A DNA stretch of 21,321 nt from Muribaculaceae bacterium (GCA_016287065.1 JAEEVB010000007.1:1-21321); one strand, 5' to 3'. Positions 1-8,507 are shown, counted from the first letter of the stretch. Made by a program: numbers and translations. The notes: generated by a model from the letters alone, not told the origin.

Positions 1-180
1 GGCGAGCGCATCTACAACCGCGACGGGCGTCCGCTCATCATCAAGTGTAACAAGGACGGGAAACCCAATGTGGAGATGACCATCATCGACAAGAGCGGCA
101 AAATCACACGCTATGTGCCGCAGCACGATGAGAACGACCAACTGGTGACCGCCCCCGGCATCAGCGACATGACCCGATAA
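1..180 (+). CDS. C-terminal fragment of an unidentified protein
   Basis: The reading frame is open from the first base and ends at TAA (178-180), followed directly by TAG, giving a tandem stop. The 59 visible residues are charged and polar, and contain the segments GERIYNRDGRPLIIKCNKDG and VEMTIIDKSGKITRYVPQ. These suggest short beta strands joined by Asp/Gly turns. There is no catalytic motif, membrane segment or sorting signal in the visible part, so I cannot name the family. The start lies outside the window. A hairpin follows within 30 bp and probably ends this transcript. Confidence 0.7.
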   Translation, partial: GERIYNRDGRPLIIKCNKDGKPNVEMTIIDKSGKITRYVPQHDENDQLVTAPGISDMTR

Positions 181-193
181 TAGACTGCTTTTT

Positions 194-239
194 AACAAAT
201 AATGTGGGGCTGGCAATCGCCAGTCCCTCATTTGTTTTT
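194..239. terminator. Bidirectional intrinsic terminator between convergent genes
   Basis: A 9-bp stem (206-214 with 219-227, one G-T pair) closes the loop AATC. Outside it AACAAAT (194-200) can pair with ATTTGTT (230-236). A T-rich run follows on the + strand (231-239), and the complement of the A/T-rich run at 187-200 serves the - strand. It lies between the end of the partial + gene and the end of the - strand LRR gene. Confidence 0.7.
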
Positions 240-255
240 ATGGCTTGTTGCCTTG

Positions 256-3006
256 TCAGATGACGCCCAAGATAATATTGATGAGTGTGGCGACATCGCT
301 CACATTCACCCTGGTATCTTCATTCACATCGGCGCGTGCCTGGTCGACGGGCACTGTGCCCAGAATCATATTGATGAGCGTGGCAACATCGCTCACATTC
401 ACACGGCCATCGCCATTCACATCGCCACGGATGAAGTCGGGCGCAGGCAGTACCTCGATTTCGCCTTCGAAGTAGGAGTTGGAACCGGCGGCACAGATGC
501 TGCCACCAGACACATGTCCGCCTTCGGGCTTGCTGATGTAGCAGTCCACGAGTTGCAGATCGTAGTAGCCAACAGCAACATATCCGTTCAGGAGGTGAAC
601 AGAGGCATGGTTGATGGTGAGGCTCTCGTCCCATTCCTCGTAGGAAATGCCACCATGAGTGAGCGTGACGGCGCAGCTGTCGATGGTGAGTCGGTGGTCA
701 TCATCGAAGTTTCCGCTGGTGAGCCAAATCCATCCATTGTTAATGGTGAGTGAGCCAGGGCCAGTGAGTCGTGTCCTGTCGCAGTTGCCCCAGTTGATAG
801 CCATATTTGAGTTGCTTGGACAGTTGATGGTGTTGTCACCAATGAGCCGAATGGTGAGTCCTGGCAGTGCGCTACCCACATGAATGGCGTTTTTGCCGTT
901 GATGGTGGCATTGGTGAGTGTGAGCACATTATTCTCGGGGTCATATTGCACGCTGCCCGTAATGTCGTCGCCTGTGATGGCATGGGCATTGCTTGCTGTG
1001 ACTTGGGTGTTGCCTATCTTCAGCGGGTAATCGGCGGCACCGTCGTAGGGTAGCCAAGAGTTGCCATTGTAGTAGTATGGAATCCAGTTTTTCGCCTTGG
1101 CCTGCTCGATTTGTGCAGGGGTGATGATGTTGCCTTCGGGTTTGCTTATGTTGCTGTTGTCGTAGACATAGAAATCGGTAGTCTTGCCCTGCTGGTTGGG
1201 CAGGTTGTCGACAAGTGCACCCATCTCGGGCGCTTTCATCTGATTGCGGTAGCAGAAGAGTTGTGTGAGGTTGGAATTTTCGCCCAAGGTGATTGCAATG
1301 AGTTTGTTGTTGTGGCATTGCAGGGTGTTGAGATTGGGCAGCCACTTGACATTGAGTGAGGTGATCTTGTTTTCGTAGCATTCCACCTTTGTGAGGTCGT
1401 TGTTATACCTCAGGTTGAGGCTGGTGAGCTGGTTGGAGAAACAAACCAGACGCTTGATTTCGCGGAACCATTCGATGCCTGAGAGACTGGCAATCTGCTT
1501 TTGCGAGACCGACAAAGTGGTGACAGCATCGGCCTCTTCGCTGCTGAGCACGGCGTCGCTTCCGTAGGATTGGCTGAGCAGATAGTTGCGGAAGGCGGCA
1601 TCGGGGAAGGTGGACTCGTTGATGGGCACCGACTCGGGCAAATCTTGCCATTGTTTGACATATTGCTTCACGCTCCAGTTTTTGGCATGGGCGGTCTTGG
1701 TCATCGACATGCTGGGCAGGTAGTTCATCTCCTCGTCGTTCTCCTGGTAGGCATAGAAACTTGCCGCGGCGGTTTGTGCAGGCAGGCTGTTGATGAGTGC
1801 GCGCATGGCGTCTTTCCAGATGTAGTTGTTGAAGCAACTCACTTCGGTGAGTCGCTTGTTGTAGCTCAAGTTGAGGCTGGTGAGCCGGTTGAAATTGCAC
1901 CGCAACACTTCGAGCATGGTGTTTTCACCAAGATTGAGCGATGTGAGTTTGTTGTTGGAAATGAGCAGTTGCTTGATGCCGGTGTTATGGCTCAAATTGA
2001 CGGTCGAGAGGTTGTTGCTGTTGCAATTGAGGGTCTCGAGAAAAATGAAGTGCTCGATGCCGGCAAGGTTGCTGATATTTTGTTCGGCAACATTGAGGTC
2101 TCTTGCTGTTCTGTACAATTCAGAGGTCAAATAACCGTCGTGATTCGTGTCGACAGTCTGGGCCACATAGTTGCGGAATTGTGCATCGGGAAAAGTGCTG
2201 TCATTGATGGGCACCTTGAGCTCAAGAGCGATGCTGGTTGTGACGGGTTCTCCACTGCTGTTGACAAAGGTCTTCTTGCTTGGGTCGAAGGATTGTCCTA
2301 CCGAGGTAATCACGTCGTATCCGTTGAGCGTGAGGCTTGCCAGGTTCTTGACCGTCTGGACATTGTTGTAGTTGTTGACATCGGCTCCAGCAATATACAT
2401 AAAAGAGTTAGTCATGACCAGTGCTGCAAGATTGCTGATAGTGCCATTTTTGCTGCAGTAGAGGTGGACACTTGAGTCGATGAGTTTGACAGTCTCGTTG
2501 CCCGTGCCGCTCAATGGTACCGACGACTCGCTCATGATTCCGCTGGTGTTGAGCGAGATGATAGCCTTGTTGAAGGTGAGGGTGCAGCCGTTTGAAAGAT
2601 AGATGGCTCCCTCAGATTTGCCACGAATGGCGACCTCGGCATCATAGTCGGTGGTAATAGTTGTGTTTTTCTCGAAGCGCATGGTGGCCGACTTCTCGCT
2701 GTGCAGCAAGTTGTCGCCCACAAAATGGACTTTGAGTCCAATGTTGCCCGTGTTGTAGAGGCACCGCTCGTCGGTTCCGTAGCGTCCCATCTGCACATTG
2801 GTGAAGGTGACGGTGTTGGTGTAAGGGTCGTACTGGATGGTGCCCTTCTGCAGGTCATCGGGCTGAATATTGTTACAGTTCTCGTCGGTGACAGTCACGC
2901 CGCCCACCTTGAAACCAAAGTCGGTAGCAGCTTGAGCACTAACTGAAAGCAAAATGATGAATGCAAAAAACAGGAGTGTGCGAAATATTCTCATAGTGTG
3001 ATGCAT
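256..3006 (-). CDS. Secreted LRR protein with flanking beta-repeat domains and dockerin-like C-terminus
   Basis: The product has 916 residues. A signal peptide ends near residue 26 (AQA). Residues about 30-250 (A) and 655-855 (A') are related beta-rich domains: both carry a YDP-x-x-N-x-(V/L)-T-(F/L)-T-N pattern followed by a GDN motif. Residues about 265-450 (B) and 460-645 (B') are LRR modules, each opening with a cap of the form FPDA-x-FRNY. The cap of B holds an EF-hand-like DTNHDG segment that is degenerate in B'. Residues 860-916 are two dockerin-like calcium loops (D862/N864/D866/D873 and D893/N895/D897/D904). An alternative ATG at 2994 gives a more usual signal peptide (MRIFRTLL). A surface binding role is inferred. 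No catalytic domain is visible, and no cohesin gene is present in the window. Confidence 0.85.
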   Translation of the reverse strand: MHHTMRIFRTLLFFAFIILLSVSAQAATDFGFKVGGVTVTDENCNNIQPDDLQKGTIQYDPYTNTVTFTNVQMGRYGTDERCLYNTGNIGLKVHFVGDNLLHSEKSATMRFEKNTTITTDYDAEVAIRGKSEGAIYLSNGCTLTFNKAIISLNTSGIMSESSVPLSGTGNETVKLIDSSVHLYCSKNGTISNLAALVMTNSFMYIAGADVNNYNNVQTVKNLASLTLNGYDVITSVGQSFDPSKKTFVNSSGEPVTTSIALELKVPINDSTFPDAQFRNYVAQTVDTNHDGYLTSELYRTARDLNVAEQNISNLAGIEHFIFLETLNCNSNNLSTVNLSHNTGIKQLLISNNKLTSLNLGENTMLEVLRCNFNRLTSLNLSYNKRLTEVSCFNNYIWKDAMRALINSLPAQTAAASFYAYQENDEEMNYLPSMSMTKTAHAKNWSVKQYVKQWQDLPESVPINESTFPDAAFRNYLLSQSYGSDAVLSSEEADAVTTLSVSQKQIASLSGIEWFREIKRLVCFSNQLTSLNLRYNNDLTKVECYENKITSLNVKWLPNLNTLQCHNNKLIAITLGENSNLTQLFCYRNQMKAPEMGALVDNLPNQQGKTTDFYVYDNSNISKPEGNIITPAQIEQAKAKNWIPYYYNGNSWLPYDGAADYPLKIGNTQVTASNAHAITGDDITGSVQYDPENNVLTLTNATINGKNAIHVGSALPGLTIRLIGDNTINCPSNSNMAINWGNCDRTRLTGPGSLTINNGWIWLTSGNFDDDHRLTIDSCAVTLTHGGISYEEWDESLTINHASVHLLNGYVAVGYYDLQLVDCYISKPEGGHVSGGSICAAGSNSYFEGEIEVLPAPDFIRGDVNGDGRVNVSDVATLINMILGTVPVDQARADVNEDTRVNVSDVATLINIILGVI

Positions 3007-3056
3007 TATAAATGATTAGGTCAAAAATGGGTAGAGGTTACATAGGTCTACGAGTG

Positions 3057-3088
3057 CAAATATCGTGTTTTTTTTTGAAGAAAACAAA
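3057..3088 (-). promoter_or_regulatory. Bacteroidetes-type promoter for the leftward LRR gene
   Basis: Read on the - strand, TTTG (3088-3085) is followed by a 20-bp spacer and GATATTTG (3064-3057). That is one base from the Bacteroidetes -7 consensus TAnnTTTG. It lies about 50 bp upstream of the start codon of the 916-residue protein. Confidence 0.6.
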
Positions 3089-3183
3089 AGTTGGGCATTG
3101 AAAAGGAAGTATGGCAATACTGAGGATGCGCAGTGTGAAGAGTTTGCGATGTGAAGTTTTTTTGCGGTTTTTGTTGCAAAGTG

Positions 3184-3214
3184 TTGGATATTGTTAATAT
3201 TTTATTTATATTTG
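3184..3214 (+). promoter_or_regulatory. Bacteroidetes-type promoter for the paralogue operon
   Basis: TTG (3184-3186), a 20-bp spacer, and TATATTTG (3207-3214) match the -33/-7 promoter form exactly. The start codon is 49 bp downstream. No comparable promoter is seen before the second paralogue or the lipoprotein, so this one probably drives all three genes. Confidence 0.7.
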
Positions 3215-3263
3215 CAATATTCAATGCTATTTGTGCATAAATCTTCAAATAAACTATACTATT

Positions 3264-5276
3264 ATGAAAAAGTCATTTTTTATTCTTGTGGCAATGCTCG
3301 CGGTGGGAGCGACGGCCTGGGCCGAGGACTATATCACCGACGTGATGGTGATAGGCGGCTCACAAAGTGTAGTCAACGATCTGAAGGATACCTACACGCG
3401 TCAGGGCTGGACGGTCATCGACCAGGATTTGAATAAGGGCTGTGGCTCCAGCAGCGACTACATCTACCTGCTTTACAAGTCGGCAAGTGAGACTGATGTT
3501 GAAGCCGGTGCCTTTATCACCGACTTCGCAATCAGCACAGCAACCGGCACAATTCCCGACGTTTTCTCAAATAATACTCGCACCTATCACCTTGTGCCCT
3601 TTGATGGCAGCGACTATTTCAAGAACAACAAGGGCGACCTGAACAGCCATTGCGGCTCCAGCAGCGCCACCATCCATCTCTACTATACCAAGGAATATAG
3701 TAGAGCCGGTACAGACTACATCGCAGTCAAATCCATTGCCTTCAACGACACGCAGGCCGGCGGCGTGCCCGTCGCTGGCGCCACTACGGGCTATGACCTG
3801 AACACCGGTGCCGGCGGTGACTATATCTACATGCATGCCGACAAGGCACAGGGATGGACAATCACAAAGAACTATGCAGGCAATGAGTGTTATATCAACG
3901 GCTTTGACGGACCCAAGACAATTTATAAATATTTAATCATACCCTTCACCATCGACGGTGCTACGGTGATTGGCATAACTAACACAGTCTTCAATGGGTT
4001 CACAAATCTTGAAACAATGGCTTTCGGCCAAGGCACTTCAATTACCCAGATGCCGTCGGTGCAAGGCTGCTCCAAGTTCAAGCATGTCAACATAGCTAGA
4101 GCAGCGGATGAGCTTACTGACATAACTCCACCTTCAATGACAAGTATTCCGGGGTATGCTTTTGCTGGCACGGCCATTGAGGAAATAACATTTCAGTCTG
4201 TCACAAGTGTTGGCACCGATGTTTTTTCAGGATGCGACAGTCTGTCATCAGTCACTTTCATGAAATCACCTGTCCTTATCGAATATGATGCTTTTTCCAA
4301 TATCAAATCACGATGCAGTGTGTCATATCCCGGGTCTATTGAAGACTGGAATCCAATGATGTATATGTATTCACCGATGTTGGTTGTCAATGGTCCAAAC
4401 AATAGCTGGTCATGCGGCTGGTGTGGCGGGGATGCAGTAACAAGCAACAATCATCTTTACTGGACGATGCAGAATAATCATCTGAAAATAAACTGTGCTA
4501 CCGACATCTGGGACATCTGTCCCGAGGAGCAACACATTGAGTCCCTGTACTGGGAGAGAGATTCAGTTCAGACTCTCACCCTGGAGCATGTTGACAATAT
4601 ATCAATATGTCTATTCCAGTGGTATCCAAATCTTACTGTTGTGGATGTGAAATCTGGTCTTAGGCAAATATTGGAGAGTGCTTTCACAGATTGCTACAAA
4701 CTGGAGAAAGTATATCTTCCGTCGTGTTTGGACAGCATAAAATCTTTAGCTTTTTACAATTGTAAATCCTTGGCTGATATTTACTTCGACGGCACTGGAA
4801 AACAGTGGAATGACTCTGTGGCAAAAGGAAATAATTGGAACCAAGGTGTGGCAAGCAGTTTCAAAGTGCACTGGCACTGCATGGTGACCTTCGATCGCAA
4901 CGGGCACGGCACAGCACCAGACCCAGTATCCATCCTGTGGAGTAACGAGGACAAGCTGGATGAGCCCACTGCCCCAACGGCCAATGGCTATGAGTTCACT
5001 GGCTGGTACACCGATGCCGCATGCACTACACCATGGAATTTCAACGATGCAATACCAGGCGACATGACACTCTATGCCGGCTGGCGCGAACTGAAGCCAG
5101 GTGATGCCAATGGCGACGGTGCGGTGGATGTGAACGATGTGACCACCACCATCAACTACATCCTGGGCAAGAATCCGAACCCGTTCAGCTACGCCAACGC
5201 CAATGTGAACGGCGATGACACGGTGGATGTGATGGATGTGACCTTGATTATTAACCTGATCCTGGGATTAGGTTGA
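3264..5276 (+). CDS. Secreted beta-prism (MABP-like), LRR, Flg_new and dockerin-like protein, paralogue 1
   Basis: The product has 670 residues. The start ATG at 3264 is chosen because MKKSFFILVAM opens a signal peptide ending AWA (residue 20); a longer frame uses TTG. Residues about 21-200 hold three related units, each beginning with a short hydrophobic strand (for example YITDVMVI). The first and third contain DLN-x-G-x-G and an aromatic DYIY strand, recalling the three-fold beta-prism of MABP domains. BspA-like LRRs span about 205-355 and 430-520, linked by a SWSCGWCGGD segment and an LYWT-type strand. A Listeria-Bacteroides repeat (Flg_new, FTGWYTDAAC) lies at about 540-607, and two dockerin-like loops at 612-670. 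The next gene is a paralogue 96 bp downstream. Surface ligand binding is inferred. Confidence 0.85.
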   Translation: MKKSFFILVAMLAVGATAWAEDYITDVMVIGGSQSVVNDLKDTYTRQGWTVIDQDLNKGCGSSSDYIYLLYKSASETDVEAGAFITDFAISTATGTIPDVFSNNTRTYHLVPFDGSDYFKNNKGDLNSHCGSSSATIHLYYTKEYSRAGTDYIAVKSIAFNDTQAGGVPVAGATTGYDLNTGAGGDYIYMHADKAQGWTITKNYAGNECYINGFDGPKTIYKYLIIPFTIDGATVIGITNTVFNGFTNLETMAFGQGTSITQMPSVQGCSKFKHVNIARAADELTDITPPSMTSIPGYAFAGTAIEEITFQSVTSVGTDVFSGCDSLSSVTFMKSPVLIEYDAFSNIKSRCSVSYPGSIEDWNPMMYMYSPMLVVNGPNNSWSCGWCGGDAVTSNNHLYWTMQNNHLKINCATDIWDICPEEQHIESLYWERDSVQTLTLEHVDNISICLFQWYPNLTVVDVKSGLRQILESAFTDCYKLEKVYLPSCLDSIKSLAFYNCKSLADIYFDGTGKQWNDSVAKGNNWNQGVASSFKVHWHCMVTFDRNGHGTAPDPVSILWSNEDKLDEPTAPTANGYEFTGWYTDAACTTPWNFNDAIPGDMTLYAGWRELKPGDANGDGAVDVNDVTTTINYILGKNPNPFSYANANVNGDDTVDVMDVTLIINLILGLG

Positions 5277-5312
5277 GAGTTGCGGGTTGAAAGATTAGAG
5301 AAAATCTCAGAG

Positions 5313-5346
5313 AACCTGACAACTGAAACCTGACAACTGAAACCTG
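5313..5346. repeat. 14-bp direct tandem repeat, 2.4 copies
   Basis: The unit AACCTGACAACTGA occurs at 5313-5326 and 5327-5340 without mismatch, followed by the partial copy AACCTG (5341-5346). It begins 37 bp after the stop of paralogue 1 and lies in the leader of paralogue 2. The word AACTGAAA formed at the unit junction also flanks the octamer array after 8496. Confidence 0.9.
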
Positions 5347-5372
5347 GTAGCTAACTTAAAAACCATACTATT

Positions 5373-7400
5373 ATGAAAAAGATATTACTTCTCCTGTTGG
5401 CACTGATTGCCAGTGTAAATGTGTGGGCCGAGGACTATATCACCGATGTGATGGTGATAGGCGGCTCACAAAGTGTAGTCAACAATCTGAAGGATACCTA
5501 CACGCGTCAGGGCTGGACGGTCATCGACCAAGACTTGAACGCCGGTTGCGGCTCGGGCAGCGACTACATCTACCTTCTCTACAAGTCGGCAAGCAGCGAC
5601 AACCTCGATGCCGGTGCATTTGTCACCGACTTCTACCTTTTGCAATCTAGTTCTGGAAATGTTATACCCACTTTCATTGATGATGGCCTCAACTATAGCC
5701 TTGTACCCTGTGATGGCAGCGATTATTTCAAGGACAACAAGGGTGACCTGAACAGCCATTGCGGCGCCGGCAGTGCCTATATCCACCTATACTTTGCCAA
5801 GGACGATGACAAGGCTTACCGCTCCACCGCCGTGACTTCCATCACATTCAACGCCACTGCCGAAGGGGCCGTGTGCCAGAACGATACCACGATAGCCTGC
5901 GACCTTAACTATGGCGCCGGAGGGGATTATATCTACATGCACACTAACTCGACATTGAAAGGATTTACTCCTTTTATGAACACTACAGGCACCGAGTGTT
6001 ACATCAACGGATATGCTGGCCCCAAGGACAAAAGGACGTCGGTCACCATCCCCCTCACCATCGACGGGGCAACGGTATTAGGCTTCTCTGGCATGACCTT
6101 CAGCGGCTTCACAAACCTGGAGACGATGAATTTCTATAACAATACTGTTATTGATTGGATGCCGTCGATGCAGAATTGCTCAAAGTTTAAACATGTTAAT
6201 GCCCTTTATGTTGATCCTCATATTAATTCTGGCAATGACATGACTCCAAATTCGATGACAGTTATCCCAGGATATGGATTCTCGCGCACAGCCATTGAAA
6301 CAATAAGTTTGCCTGGTGTTACCGAGATCAGAGGTCATGCGTTCGAAGAATGCAACCATTTGTCAGCGGTCTATTTGGGCTCTGCTGTGCAAATAGGAGA
6401 TGATGCATTTGCCAATATCAGTAGCAATTGTGTTGTTAGTTACGTTGGCCCATTATCGGACTGGAACCCAAATATGTACATGTATTCGCCTAATTTGTAT
6501 GTGAGAGACAAAACTTCTTCGTGGTATTGTGGCTGGTGCGGCGGAGACACTGTGACGAAACATAATAACCTCTACTGGACACTGGAGAACAATCATCTGA
6601 AAATTGATTGCGCTAACAACAGCTGGGAAACCAATCCCGGTGCTCAACTCATCACCACCTATAACTGGGATAAGACGATAGTTAAGCTCCTCACAATAGA
6701 GCATGTTGACACCATCGCAGCGTATAAATTCCAGGAATACACCAGCCTTGAAACGTTGCAGATCAATTCTGGTGTGAGGATTATCGGGCAGTTGGGTTTC
6801 AATGGCTGTACCAAGCTCAACACGGTGTATCTGCCATCGAGCGTGACAAAAATTGCGAATGGAGCATTCCGAAACTGTGGAAGTTTGCACAACCTCTACT
6901 TCGACGGCACCGATGAGCAATGGAACCACGACATGACGAGAGCGGAAAATTGGAACGACTATGTTGCCGATGACTTCCAAGCCCACTGGCACTGCACTGT
7001 GACTTTCGATGCCAACGGCCAGGGCACAGCTCCCGACCCACAGAATATCGAGTGGAGCAACCAGGACAAGGCTACCGAGCCCACAGCACCAACGGCAGAG
7101 GGCTACAACTTCACTGGCTGGTACACCGATGCTGCCTGCACCAACCAGTGGGATTTCAACACAGTAGTGCCAGGCGACATGACGCTCTATGCCGGCTGGG
7201 AGCCGGTGGTGGTCAGCAAGCCAGGTGATGCCAACGAAGACAGCAAGGTGGATGTGAACGATGTGACCACGGTGATCAACCACATCCTGAACAAGAACCC
7301 CAACCCGTTCAACTACAACAATGCCAACGTGAATGGCGACGATAAGGTGGATGTGCTGGATGTGACCTTGATTATCAACATTATACTGGGTCTCCAGTGA
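5373..7400 (+). CDS. Secreted beta-prism (MABP-like), LRR, Flg_new and dockerin-like protein, paralogue 2
   Basis: The product has 675 residues and the same domain order as the gene before it: signal peptide to about residue 19 (VWA), three beta-prism-like units to about 200, BspA-like LRRs at about 222-355 and 433-520, a Flg_new repeat at about 541-609, and paired dockerin-like calcium loops at 616-675. The first beta-prism unit is almost identical to that of paralogue 1 (3 changes in 55 residues), whereas the LRRs differ widely. The 17 bases ending in ATGAAAAAG at the start are also the same in both genes, so the duplication included the leader. No promoter is visible in the 96-bp gap, so co-transcription is likely. 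A role in surface binding is inferred from the repeats; no enzyme motif is seen. Confidence 0.85.
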   Translation: MKKILLLLLALIASVNVWAEDYITDVMVIGGSQSVVNNLKDTYTRQGWTVIDQDLNAGCGSGSDYIYLLYKSASSDNLDAGAFVTDFYLLQSSSGNVIPTFIDDGLNYSLVPCDGSDYFKDNKGDLNSHCGAGSAYIHLYFAKDDDKAYRSTAVTSITFNATAEGAVCQNDTTIACDLNYGAGGDYIYMHTNSTLKGFTPFMNTTGTECYINGYAGPKDKRTSVTIPLTIDGATVLGFSGMTFSGFTNLETMNFYNNTVIDWMPSMQNCSKFKHVNALYVDPHINSGNDMTPNSMTVIPGYGFSRTAIETISLPGVTEIRGHAFEECNHLSAVYLGSAVQIGDDAFANISSNCVVSYVGPLSDWNPNMYMYSPNLYVRDKTSSWYCGWCGGDTVTKHNNLYWTLENNHLKIDCANNSWETNPGAQLITTYNWDKTIVKLLTIEHVDTIAAYKFQEYTSLETLQINSGVRIIGQLGFNGCTKLNTVYLPSSVTKIANGAFRNCGSLHNLYFDGTDEQWNHDMTRAENWNDYVADDFQAHWHCTVTFDANGQGTAPDPQNIEWSNQDKATEPTAPTAEGYNFTGWYTDAACTNQWDFNTVVPGDMTLYAGWEPVVVSKPGDANEDSKVDVNDVTTVINHILNKNPNPFNYNNANVNGDDKVDVLDVTLIINIILGLQ

Positions 7401-7413
7401 AAAATAAACCTAT

Positions 7414-8496
7414 ATGACTATGAAAATGAAAAAGATTTTATGGATGGCGGTTGTCGCTATGATGCCGCTGGTGGCATGCAGTAAGGCAGCTACGAAAAAC
7501 AGTGCCGGCGCTGAGTCGCAGGCTGTGGCCGAGAAGGCCGACCTGGGTTTCCTTGAGAAACTGGGTGTGGGTGTGAGCAATATTCACACTCTGGGCGACC
7601 CGAACGACAACGTAGATTACAACGATATTAAGACACTCACAGTGGACCAGGTGCTAGCCTTGGTGCCCATGGCACGCACGGAGCCCCGTGAAATGCTGGA
7701 GGACTGGTACGACCTGGTGAGCGCCCGTGCACTGCCTGGCGGCTATACGATGCTGCTGTTCAGCGTGCAGACGGGTGACGACTCGAGCGAAGAAATGCTG
7801 GGCATCTATGACAAGGACGGCAAGCTGACAGACATGATGCAATTGGGCGACATGGAGGGCTTTGTGGTTGTTGACTGGCCCGACGCTTCTACTCCAGGCA
7901 CCGCGCAGGCGACCGACATCAAGCTGAGGTTTGACAAACCCAATGAAATGACCATTGAGCAGACCGACAGGGAGGGCAGCTGGACGGTCGACGAAGAGGG
8001 CCGTCCCAGCGAGTTGACCAACCTGAAGTGGCAGTTGCAGACGGTGCGCCGCTTCGCCATCGACGACAAGGGACACATGAAACTCATTGAAGAGAAGGAA
8101 GTGAAGCGCGAAGGAACAGTTGCTCCTAATTGTGACCCGAAGGATATTGAAAACACCATCTGGAAACTGAGCATGCTGCCGATTGGCGACCCCGGTCGTG
8201 TGGACCTCCTGAATGAGAAGGCTAACGAACTGATCAAGAAGCAAGGCAAAGCTACCTTTGACGAAGAGATGGCCCCCGCTGTTCAAATGGTGCTGGAGGA
8301 TTACTATAAAAGCAATCCCGAGACCGTGCTGATGTGGGTTTACAATCATCGCAACGAAGAGAATGTGATTGTGGAGCAGCTGAAGGGACTGTTCACTGAA
8401 GGTGGCCACGACAAGAAGATGCTGGCTGAGTTTATCGGACAGCTGCCCGACAAGACCGTCAAGGACTACTTGAGCGGACTCACGGCTAGGTGGTGA
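7414..8496 (+). CDS. Putative lipoprotein of unknown function
   Basis: The product has 360 residues. The N-terminus carries a lysine-rich stretch, a hydrophobic segment and the lipobox LVACS with Cys22, so it is probably a lipoprotein. The first of three in-frame ATGs (7414, 7420, 7426) is given; the third gives the most usual signal length. The mature part is acidic and has no repeats or recognisable catalytic motif: an early mixed region, a central strand-rich part (about 100-230) with a GSWTVDEEGRPSEL segment, and a helical C-terminal third. It begins 13 bp after the second paralogue without a promoter between them, so it probably belongs to the same operon and may act beside those surface proteins. 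I do not recognise the family. Confidence 0.75.
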   Translation: MTMKMKKILWMAVVAMMPLVACSKAATKNSAGAESQAVAEKADLGFLEKLGVGVSNIHTLGDPNDNVDYNDIKTLTVDQVLALVPMARTEPREMLEDWYDLVSARALPGGYTMLLFSVQTGDDSSEEMLGIYDKDGKLTDMMQLGDMEGFVVVDWPDASTPGTAQATDIKLRFDKPNEMTIEQTDREGSWTVDEEGRPSELTNLKWQLQTVRRFAIDDKGHMKLIEEKEVKREGTVAPNCDPKDIENTIWKLSMLPIGDPGRVDLLNEKANELIKKQGKATFDEEMAPAVQMVLEDYYKSNPETVLMWVYNHRNEENVIVEQLKGLFTEGGHDKKMLAEFIGQLPDKTVKDYLSGLTARW

Positions 8497-8507
8497 GAAT
8501 AGATGAG

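Noticed and set aside
256..430. Type IX secretion sorting domain at the C-terminus of the LRR protein
   Set aside because: The tail consists of two dockerin-like calcium loops and ends directly after them; no beta-sandwich sorting domain is present.
1501..2475. A 324-codon + strand frame inside the 916-residue LRR gene
   Set aside because: It is the mirror of the LRR repeats, with no start context or domain of its own.
3048..3248. A 66-codon - strand frame in the divergent intergenic region
   Set aside because: It covers both promoters, has low-complexity residues and no coding signs.
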